A stretch of DNA of 10,723 nucleotides from Rhodospirillaceae bacterium (GTDB taxonomy: Bacteria > Pseudomonadota > Alphaproteobacteria > Rhodospirillales_A > Casp-alpha2): the NCBI GenBank assembly GCA_003488105.1, contig DNMS01000310.1, positions 1 through 10,723 on the forward strand, written 5' to 3'. Positions within the stretch are counted from its first letter, which is position 1. Each line of letters opens with the position of its first letter. Shown in pieces: positions 6,089 through 10,723 of the stretch. Under the pieces are notes generated by a model. It searched no databases. It was not told where the DNA came from and was given only the letters and a program-made list of their open reading frames with translations. The translations under genes and the position numbers were made by a program.

Positions 6089-7755
6089 GATTTGGTCTCC
6101 TGGTCGGTGTCGTTGGCGCGGTCGCGCAGTACGAATTTCTGGATTTTACCCGTGGACGTCTTGGGCAGTGGGCCGAACACGACATGGCGCGGCGCCTTGT
6201 AGTGGGCCATGTTGGTTCGGCACCAGTCGATGATAGCCGCGACATCGGTGCGGCCTTCGGTCCCCGGTTTCAGGGTTACGAAGGCGCAAGGCGTTTCACC
6301 CCATTTGGCGTCGGCCATGGCGACCACGGCGGCCTCCATCACATCCGCATGGCGGTAAAGGCATTCCTCGACCTCCAGCGACGAAATATTCTCGCCGCCC
6401 GAGATGATGACGTCTTTCGACCGGTCCTTAATTTCCACATAACCATCCGCGTGCAGCACGGCGAGGTCGCCCGTATGGAACCAGCCGCCGCGGAACGCGG
6501 CCTCGGTCGCTTGTGGGTTCTTCAGGTAGCCCTTCATGATGGTGTTCCCGCGCAGCATGATCTCGCCCATGGTTTGGCCGTCGGCGGGCACGGGTTCCAT
6601 GGTCTCCGGGTTCATCACGGTCTGGTCGAACACGGTCGGATAACGTACGCCGGCACGGCTGATCTTCTGGGCCTGGGCGTCACGGTCCAAGTCATCCCAA
6701 GAGTCCTGCCAGGCGCAATAGGTCGAGGGGCCGTAGGATTCCGTGAGGCCGTACAGATGGGTGACGCGAAAGCCCATTTTCTCCATGCCCGATATCACCG
6801 CCGAGGGCGGGGCCGCACCGCCGGTGAACACCTGGACTTCCTGGTCGAAGGCGGTCTTCACCGCGTCCGGCGCGTGGATCAGCATGTTGAGCACGATCGG
6901 CGCGCCGCACATATGGGTCACGCGATGTTCGGCGATCATGGGAAAGATCAAGGCCGGATCGACCCGGCGCAGGCAGATATGCGTGCCCGCCGCCGCGGTG
7001 ATCGACCAGGGATAGCTCCAGCCGTTGCAGTGGAACATGGGCAAGGTCCACAGATAGCGCGACTGGCGGTCGAGGCGCGAAACCAGGGCGCCGCCCATGG
7101 CGGTCACGAAGGCGCCCCGGTGGTGATAAACGACACCTTTCGGATTTCCCGTGGTGCCGGATGTATAGTTGAGCGAGATCGCCTGCCATTCGTCTTCCGG
7201 CGGCTGAACGGGAAAGTCCGGGTCGCCGGTTTGCAGGAACGCTTCGTAGTCCATCTCGCCCAGATGCCCGCCTCGGGTGCCGCCTTGGGCTTCCGTTTCC
7301 GGATCGTCGATGTCGATGACGGGAATCTTCCGGCCCAGCCTGGCGAGCGCTTCCTTGATGATCGGAGCAAATTCCCGGTCGGTGATCAGAAGCCTGCTTT
7401 CCGCATGGTCGAGAATGAAGGCGATGGTCTGGGCGTCGAGCCGCGTGTTCAGCGCGTTCAGCACGGCGCCTGCCATGGGAATACCGAAATGCGCTTCCAG
7501 AAGTTCCGGCGTGTTGGCGCCCATGACCGACACCGCGTCGCCTCGGCCGATGCCGCGCGCCGCCAATGCCCCCGCCAGCCGGCGACAGCGGACCAGCATC
7601 TCGTCGTAGGTGATGCGCCGGGCACCGTGGATGGCGGCGATCTGATCGGGATAGACGGAAGCCGCCCAGGTGAGGAAGCTCAGCGGCGTCTGCGGCTGGT
7701 GGTTGGCCGGGGTGCGGTCCAGGCCTTGTTCGAAGATGTTATCCGCCCTGCTCAC
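6085..7755 (-). CDS. AMP-forming acyl-CoA synthetase, LvaE-like candidate
   Basis: A 556-residue member of the ANL superfamily with every core motif: P-loop YTSGTTGNPKG (197-207), LPMFHCNGW (238-246), YGLTES (335-340), GWFHTGD (424-430), hinge DRSKD (444-448) and the catalytic C-terminal lysine K537 in PKTSTGKIQK. It activates a carboxylic acid with ATP to an acyl-AMP and then the CoA thioester, in the cytosol. The MFHCNGW stretch places it near medium-chain/ACSF2- and DmdB-like ligases, not acetyl-CoA synthetase. Start is a GTG at 7755, with a GGGGGAGA Shine-Dalgarno about 8 bases upstream. It is first in a two-gene coupled unit with the SDR. In the levulinate scheme LvaE makes the 4-oxoacyl-CoA that the other enzymes process. 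The exact acid substrate is not readable from sequence. Confidence 0.97.
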   Translation of the reverse strand: MSRADNIFEQGLDRTPANHQPQTPLSFLTWAASVYPDQIAAIHGARRITYDEMLVRCRRLAGALAARGIGRGDAVSVMGANTPELLEAHFGIPMAGAVLNALNTRLDAQTIAFILDHAESRLLITDREFAPIIKEALARLGRKIPVIDIDDPETEAQGGTRGGHLGEMDYEAFLQTGDPDFPVQPPEDEWQAISLNYTSGTTGNPKGVVYHHRGAFVTAMGGALVSRLDRQSRYLWTLPMFHCNGWSYPWSITAAAGTHICLRRVDPALIFPMIAEHRVTHMCGAPIVLNMLIHAPDAVKTAFDQEVQVFTGGAAPPSAVISGMEKMGFRVTHLYGLTESYGPSTYCAWQDSWDDLDRDAQAQKISRAGVRYPTVFDQTVMNPETMEPVPADGQTMGEIMLRGNTIMKGYLKNPQATEAAFRGGWFHTGDLAVLHADGYVEIKDRSKDVIISGGENISSLEVEECLYRHADVMEAAVVAMADAKWGETPCAFVTLKPGTEGRTDVAAIIDWCRTNMAHYKAPRHVVFGPLPKTSTGKIQKFVLRDRANDTDQETKS

Positions 7756-7780
7756 GGGTGGGTTCTCCCCCGGTCGATTC

Positions 7781-7798
7781 CTGTTGTCGGCTCAACAG
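7781..7798. promoter_or_regulatory. Inverted repeat upstream of the acyl-CoA synthetase
   Basis: CTGTTG (7781-7786), a 6-base spacer, then CAACAG (7793-7798) form a perfect 18-base dyad, 26-43 bases upstream of the synthetase GTG and just outside its Shine-Dalgarno. Size and place suit a repressor operator; in RNA it would be a 6-base-pair hairpin. No promoter hexamers were confidently assigned. Confidence 0.35.
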
Positions 7799-7847
7799 AT
7801 ACCACCGGGCCGCCGCCCCGCAAAGAGGATGGGGGCCGTGCGGCCTT

Positions 7848-8327
7848 TCAGGGGGCGTCGGTGCAGGTCGATTGCGGCGGAAGTTTCCCGGCTTCGACCT
7901 TGTCCACAATCACGTTCTGGATCAGCCTTCCGCCCAGGGCAAGGTTGAACCGGCGGCGCAGGTGCTCGGGCAGAGTCTTGGTCAAGTCCGTCCGCAGCGC
8001 ATCGACGTCGGAATAGCGAATGGTGACGTCATTGGTGACGGTCGACACCAAGCGCGGGGCCAGGCGACAGACCAGATCCTTTTCTTTTAGGCCCGGGACC
8101 GTGACCGATACGGACAGCATGACGATATCGCCGGTTCCTCGCTTGTATTTCAGGCTGTAGCCACCCAGGCGCACAGGGATCGCCTGAATGCGCAGGGTCT
8201 GGGGACGGTTGAGTTCCGCGTCATGCAGCAACATCTTCTGGTCGGCCATCAATCCGGTCAGCAAGACGGCGCCCAGAATGGTTCCGGTAACGCCGCCGGC
8301 AACGGCGAGGCTTTTGTAGAAATTCAC
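7848..8327 (-). CDS. Membrane-anchored protein of unknown function, FliL-like in outline
   Basis: A 159-residue protein I do not recognise with certainty. A hydrophobic segment at about residues 5-27 looks like an uncleaved signal anchor, leaving about 130 residues probably in the periplasm. The strand VMLSVSVTVPGL is followed by a helix-rich part (DVDALRTDLTKTLPEHLRRR) and a final strand VIVDKVEAG, ending in a tail with one Cys. This order of TM anchor, strand, long helices and closing strand is reminiscent of FliL/SPFH-like periplasmic domains, but the resemblance is loose. Start is the GTG at 8327, with AGGA 9 bases upstream; the next in-frame Met would remove the anchor. It lies 92 bases before the acyl-CoA synthetase on the same strand, so co-transcription is possible but unproven. 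Confidence 0.7.
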   Translation of the reverse strand: MNFYKSLAVAGGVTGTILGAVLLTGLMADQKMLLHDAELNRPQTLRIQAIPVRLGGYSLKYKRGTGDIVMLSVSVTVPGLKEKDLVCRLAPRLVSTVTNDVTIRYSDVDALRTDLTKTLPEHLRRRFNLALGGRLIQNVIVDKVEAGKLPPQSTCTDAP

Positions 8328-8409
8328 GTGTAGACATCCTCGATCGTACCCTCCCTTCCCTCAAAGGTGCTTGGTTGGACCGGTGATGAAATAGGGGTGG
8401 GGATAGGCG

Positions 8410-8646
8410 TTAATTGGTCTGGTAGCGATAAAGTCCTTTGGCGTTAATGGCGTCCACGACATAGGCCAAACTCGTCATCCCGCGCAGCAGGGCTTGGGCC
8501 CGATCGGGCGGGACGTGGATCAGGCTGTCGTCCGGATCGCTGGCATGGAAGGCGTCCATGGCTACGCGATAACGGCTGCGCTCGGTGATGATGAAAAGGT
8601 ACGGATCGGCCTTTGACCGCAAGACAATCAGATCAGAGTCGGCCAC
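8410..8646 (-). CDS. Small hypothetical protein, 78 residues
   Basis: Not recognised. The protein is soluble, with no signal peptide or TM segment. It has strand-like ends (SDLIVLRSKADPYLFIITE) and a central helix (PPDRAQALLRGMTSLAYVVDAINA) and closes GLYRYQTN. Reasons to call it real are the good Shine-Dalgarno AAGGAAA about 6 bases before a GTG start at 8646, its amino-acid balance, and lack of a better competing frame. It is followed 82 bases later by the membrane-anchored gene on the same strand. The upstream region is a large AT-rich gap that could hold its promoter. Confidence 0.65.
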   Translation of the reverse strand: MADSDLIVLRSKADPYLFIITERSRYRVAMDAFHASDPDDSLIHVPPDRAQALLRGMTSLAYVVDAINAKGLYRYQTN

Positions 8647-8970
8647 GGCATTTCCTTTTTCTCAAGGCATTGCCGCGATGGTTAGCGGGCGGCGCCGAGG
8701 ATGGTGATAGGGGCAAGGGCGAATGCAGCGTCGATTGCCTGCCGGTTCGGACTGCGTGAATACAATATTGCGTATTCAGACGCGCTGGCGCTAATTAGTC
8801 GCAATATACGAGTGATTTATCAATATTTTTATATGCAAAAAAGTATAAAATAATTATGACGTCGTGTTCGTATCCATATCGATAGGCGTCCTGGGTGGGA
8901 AAATTGCATTTCCTGGTGGAGACGAACGGGGTATGGATGAAACCCCACCCCCGCGAAGGCCCCCCAACAC
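8647..8970. other. 324-base intergenic region with an AT-rich island
   Basis: Gap between the divergent small gene (minus) and EamA permease (plus). No convincing gene is seen. Bases 8801-8860 contain only 12 G or C in 60, a sharp drop against the surroundings. Within or beside the island are TGAATAC-N8-GTATTCA (8757-8778), ATATTGCG/CGCAATAT as an inverted pair (8765-8772 and 8800-8807) and TGAT-TT-ATCA (8813-8822). A minus-strand promoter is possible: TTGATA at 8823-8818, then an 18-base spacer, then ACTAAT at 8799-8794. On the plus strand TATAAA (8844-8849) could serve as a -10, but without a good -35. These promoter calls are weak. Confidence 0.5.
8757..8778. promoter_or_regulatory. 22-base dyad, candidate operator
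   Basis: TGAATAC (8757-8763) and GTATTCA (8772-8778) are perfect 7-base inverted arms around an 8-base AT-rich spacer. The dyad lies 111 bases upstream of the small gene's GTG and just downstream of the weak minus-strand promoter candidate, a usual place for a repressor site. The regulator is unknown. Confidence 0.4.
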
Positions 8971-9879
8971 ATGGAACTCTGGATACCGATCACCGTTCTG
9001 GCGGCATTTCTTCAGAATGCGCGTTCGGCATTACAGAGGCATTTGAAAGGGCGGCTTTCGACGCTCGGCGCGGCCTATGTCCGCTTTCTTTACGCCATGC
9101 CTTTTGCACTGGTTTACCTGTGGGGGTTGCACGAGATCGCGGGCAAGGACCTGCCCGTGTTCAACGCCACCTTCCTGATGTACTGCGTCTTGGGCGGCGC
9201 CAGCCAGATCGCCTTCACCGTGCTATTGTTGCATCTGTTTCAGTTTCGCAACTTCGCCGTGGGGACGACCTTTTCCAAGACCGAAGTGTTCCAGGTCGCG
9301 GTCCTGGGGTTTCTTATTCTCGGCGACACGGTGACGACCGCCGCCGCCGCCGCCATCGCGCTGGCGGGTGTCGGCGTCGTTGTGCTGTCGGCGGGTCAGT
9401 CGAAGGTATCGCTGAAGGCGCTGATATCCGGAGTGACGGAAAGGGCGACGGTGATCGGGCTTGTCTGCGGCGCTTTCTTGGGTGCGTCGGTGGTGTTCTT
9501 CAGGGGGGCGGCGCTGTCGTTGAAATGGGACGACCTCACCATGACGGTCGCCTATACCGTGACAGTGGCGCTGGTCATCCAGACATTCGCCATGGGCGCC
9601 TATCTGGCATGGAAAGAAGCGCCGACCCTGAAGGCCGTGTTCGTCCATTGGAAATGGTCGGCGGCGGTGGGGATGGTCGGCCTGGCGGGGTCCATCGCCT
9701 GGTGCTTCGCATTTACCATGCAGAACGCGGCCTACGTTCGTGCCCTGGGACAGATCGAACTGGTCTTCACCTTCGCGGCGTCGATTTTCTTTTTCAAAGA
9801 AAAGGTGACGCGCCTTGAAGTGATCGGCATCGCTCTGATCATTCTGGCGATTTTGCTGCTGATTCTCAGCCGGGCATGA
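8971..9879 (+). CDS. EamA/DMT-family permease
   Basis: A 302-residue integral membrane protein built of two EamA repeats, with about ten hydrophobic helices and almost no soluble part; length and layout match drug/metabolite transporters. The first repeat carries the family's short loop after TM1 and GTTFSKTEVFQVAVLGFLIL, where a conserved charged residue sits within a helix. The second repeat mirrors it with ALGQIELVFTFAASIFFFKE near the end. DMT proteins move small metabolites, amino acids or drugs by proton-coupled or exchange transport; the substrate cannot be named. The start ATG at 8971 has GAAGG 11 bases upstream and gives a helix immediately (MELWIPITVLAAFL). It converges with the lipoprotein gene, leaving only 21 bases between stops. 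Confidence 0.93.
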   Translation: MELWIPITVLAAFLQNARSALQRHLKGRLSTLGAAYVRFLYAMPFALVYLWGLHEIAGKDLPVFNATFLMYCVLGGASQIAFTVLLLHLFQFRNFAVGTTFSKTEVFQVAVLGFLILGDTVTTAAAAAIALAGVGVVVLSAGQSKVSLKALISGVTERATVIGLVCGAFLGASVVFFRGAALSLKWDDLTMTVAYTVTVALVIQTFAMGAYLAWKEAPTLKAVFVHWKWSAAVGMVGLAGSIAWCFAFTMQNAAYVRALGQIELVFTFAASIFFFKEKVTRLEVIGIALIILAILLLILSRA

Positions 9880-9901
9880 GTGCCCGGGCGCCGTCGGCGC
9901 C
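9871..9901. terminator. Two adjacent hairpins between convergent genes
   Basis: CGGGCA-TGAG-TGCCCG (9871-9886) forms a 6-base-pair stem with a tetraloop that includes the EamA stop codon. It is followed at once by GGCGCC-GTC-GGCGCC (9887-9901), a second 6-base-pair stem that reaches the lipoprotein stop codon. No T-run follows on either strand, so this is likely a compact two-way transcription barrier, not a textbook intrinsic terminator. Confidence 0.5.
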
Positions 9902-10308
9902 TAGTGGAATTCTTCGACCTTCATTTTGATCAGAAGCTTGCCCTTCTCGTCGACGCTTTCCATCAGGCGGGCGGTGAAGGATACCTTGGCGCCGGTCTTG
10001 GCGGTCTCCAGGTCGTCGACGCCGATGTTGACGAATAGTTCCGGTCCCGGCGCGCCGTCCATGTCGACCAGCATGCCGGCGGCGGGCGCGTAATCGTCTT
10101 CGTGCCACCTACGGGTTTCCGTAACCGTGCCCGTCCATTTCACCAGCTTGTTGTCGAGGCCCTTCACATAGACCTTGAAGCTGTCGGCGCCCTTCGCCAA
10201 TTCCTGCGCGGCCTGATCGAAGGTCAGCTTGCTGGGCTCTTTCTTGCCGCATGCGGCGAGCCCGAAAGCAGTGGCTGTTGCGAGGGCAATAACGAGTGAC
10301 TTGTGCAT
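9901..10308 (-). CDS. Small lipoprotein with a probable OB-fold-like domain
   Basis: A 135-residue protein starting at the ATG at 10308, with GGGGAAGAG about 6 bases upstream. A longer reading to 10389 adds 27 residues with no signal-peptide character and is rejected. Residues 1-19 are a lipoprotein signal (MHK, hydrophobic core, then LAAC), with C20 as the lipidated cysteine, followed by GKKEPSK. The mature part has a helix (FDQAAQELAKGADSFKV), then strands KLVKWTGTVTETRRW, MLVDMD, ELFVNIG, TGAKVSFTARLME and LLIKMKVEEF, in the order seen in small OB-fold (tRNA_anti-like) lipoproteins. The retention signal is not Asp at +2, so outer-membrane placement is more likely. Function unknown; the fold is inferred by eye. 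Confidence 0.85.
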   Translation of the reverse strand: MHKSLVIALATATAFGLAACGKKEPSKLTFDQAAQELAKGADSFKVYVKGLDNKLVKWTGTVTETRRWHEDDYAPAAGMLVDMDGAPGPELFVNIGVDDLETAKTGAKVSFTARLMESVDEKGKLLIKMKVEEFH

Positions 10309-10386
10309 GAATGCTCTTCCCCATTGTCCAGTTCCGGCGTGTCGATTCGCGCGGAAGTCGCGCCGCTTGATAAGCGAGTTAGAACG

Positions 10387-10403
10387 CAAAATCTAGCATT
10401 TTG
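10387..10403. promoter_or_regulatory. 17-base dyad upstream of the lipoprotein gene
   Basis: CAAAAT (10387-10392), a 5-base spacer CTAGC, then ATTTTG (10398-10403) form a perfect inverted repeat in the 208-base gap between the divergent lipoprotein and H1-like genes. The position is 79-95 bases upstream of the lipoprotein start, suitable for an operator or part of a promoter. Evidence is symmetry alone. Confidence 0.25.
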
Positions 10404-10463
10404 GCTGCCTGAATAAATGGTACATGGATCGTAAAGGATAAAAATGTCATATTTACTAGTGGC

Positions 10464-10487
10464 GCGGCCCGCGAATACTCGGGCCGC
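10464..10487 (+). terminator. GC-rich hairpin in the leader of the H1-like gene
   Basis: GCGGCCCG (10464-10471) and CGGGCCGC (10480-10487) form an 8-base-pair perfect stem with an 8-base loop, followed by ATTTGTT. This resembles an intrinsic terminator but lies about 15 bases before the H1-like gene's Shine-Dalgarno and in the same direction. It may stop an upstream short transcript, act as an attenuator, or stabilise the 5' end of the mRNA. Confidence 0.45.
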
Positions 10488-10516
10488 ATTTGTTCAACGA
10501 TTAAGGGGGGCATGCA

Positions 10517-10723
10517 ATGGCCGGACCTCAGAAAACAGTTTCGAAAAAGCCTGCGGCGAAGAAGTCGGCGGCCAAGCCCGCGAAGGCCAAGAAGCCCGCT
10601 GCGAAAAAGCCAGCGGCTAAGAAGCCCGCAGTGAAGAAAGCTGCTGCCAAGAAGCCTGCGGTGAAAAAAGCTGCCGCCAAGAAGCCTGCGGCGAAGAAGG
10701 TTGCTGCCAAGAAGCCCGCGGTG
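10517..10723 (+). CDS. Histone H1-like Lys/Ala/Pro-rich protein, N-terminal part
   Basis: Partial: 69 codons to the right edge. After MAGPQKTVSKKP the sequence is almost only Lys, Ala, Pro and a few Val/Ser, in KKPA[A/V]KK-type units, like the C-terminal tail of eukaryotic histone H1 and bacterial H1-like or AlgP-like proteins. Such strongly basic, disordered proteins bind DNA without sequence preference and compact the nucleoid. Start is the ATG at 10517, with AAGGGGGG 6 bases upstream; an ATG at 10512 is in another frame and gives an Arg/Ser-rich reading without family resemblance. No globular domain is visible at the N-terminus, so the repeat tail begins almost directly. A structured domain could follow beyond the edge. 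Confidence 0.85.
   Translation, partial: MAGPQKTVSKKPAAKKSAAKPAKAKKPAAKKPAAKKPAVKKAAAKKPAVKKAAAKKPAAKKVAAKKPAV
10619..10723 (+). repeat. 30-base tandem repeat encoding KKPAVKKAAA
   Basis: Three full copies at 10619-10648, 10649-10678 and 10679-10708, plus 15 bases of a fourth, in frame with the H1-like gene. Proteins of the copies are KKPAVKKAAA, KKPAVKKAAA, KKPAAKKVAA and KKPAV. Most base differences are at third positions, with coding changes in the third copy. The array runs off the edge, so copy number is unknown. Less regular KKPAA units precede it from about 10592. Confidence 0.8.

Noticed and set aside
6184..8016. Plus-strand ORF of 610 codons antisense to the acyl-CoA synthetase
   Set aside because: Composition is Arg/His/Gly-rich without fold signals; it crosses the synthetase, its promoter gap and part of the next gene. 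It is a shadow of the real frame.
8813..8823. FNR-like box (TTGAT..ATCA) in the AT-rich island
   Set aside because: The half-site spacing is 2 bases, not the 4 of the FNR/CRP-type consensus.
8895..9818. Plus-strand ORF of 307 codons overlapping the EamA permease in another frame
   Set aside because: The EamA frame gives ten hydrophobic helices with family motifs; the alternative is Arg/Gly-rich without structure.
10444..10620. Small plus-strand ORF of 58 residues with AAAGGA before ATG
   Set aside because: It runs through the hairpin and 100 bases into the H1-like gene in another frame; the product has no family resemblance. The ribosome site is mentioned under the hairpin finding in case it is a leader peptide.
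10528..10710. Minus-strand ORF of Phe/Ala/Gly repeats
   Set aside because: It is the reverse complement of the Lys/Ala repeat of the H1-like gene (lysine codons read as Phe/Leu), not a real membrane protein.
10619..10723. CRISPR-like array because of regular 30-base repeats
   Set aside because: Repeats are contiguous with no spacers, in frame, and encode a continuous KKPAVKKAAA protein pattern.

Overview
The window is high-GC DNA with the gene content and codon style of an alphaproteobacterium, most likely a Rhodospirillales-type organism. Evidence is the strong G/C third-position bias, the long spurious antisense ORFs this creates, GTG starts, and a Lys/Ala/Pro-rich histone-H1-like gene. 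The assignment is inference; no rRNA or marker gene is present.

Layout. Positions 1-315 (minus) hold the N-terminus of an OtnK-type four-carbon sugar-acid kinase. Positions 420-767 (minus) hold a stand-alone receiver-domain response regulator. Positions 845-7755 form the metabolic core. Reading along the minus strand, an acyl-CoA synthetase (7755-6085) and a short-chain dehydrogenase (6088-5312) overlap by ATGA. They are followed by an acyl-CoA dehydrogenase of the ACAD10/11 type (4744-3545), an APH-fold phosphotransferase (about 3536-2523), a DUF6285 protein (2526-2173) and an MFS permease (2170-845). A PilZ-domain gene (4967-5284) lies on the plus strand between the two halves. Positions 7848-8646 (minus) carry two small unrecognised genes. 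A 324-base gap with a sharply AT-rich island (8757-8860) precedes a 10-TM EamA/DMT permease (8971-9879, plus). This converges on a small lipoprotein (10308-9901, minus). The start of an H1-like protein (10517 onward, plus) runs off the right edge.

How the core may work. The set of acyl-CoA synthetase, SDR, APH kinase, DUF6285 protein and ACAD10/11-type dehydrogenase matches, component for component, the LvaE, LvaD, LvaA, LvaB and LvaC enzymes of levulinate catabolism known from Pseudomonas putida. There a 4-oxo acid is activated to its CoA ester, reduced to a 4-hydroxyacyl-CoA, phosphorylated on the 4-hydroxyl, and converted by the dehydrogenase-fold enzyme to a species that enters beta-oxidation. 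The mammalian ACAD10/ACAD11 proteins fuse the kinase and dehydrogenase domains for the same kind of 4-hydroxy acid chemistry. I infer that this locus is a split-gene 4-oxo/4-hydroxy acid degradation cluster, with the MFS permease as possible transporter. The real substrate cannot be read from sequence.

No tRNA, rRNA, CRISPR array, insertion sequence or integrase was seen.
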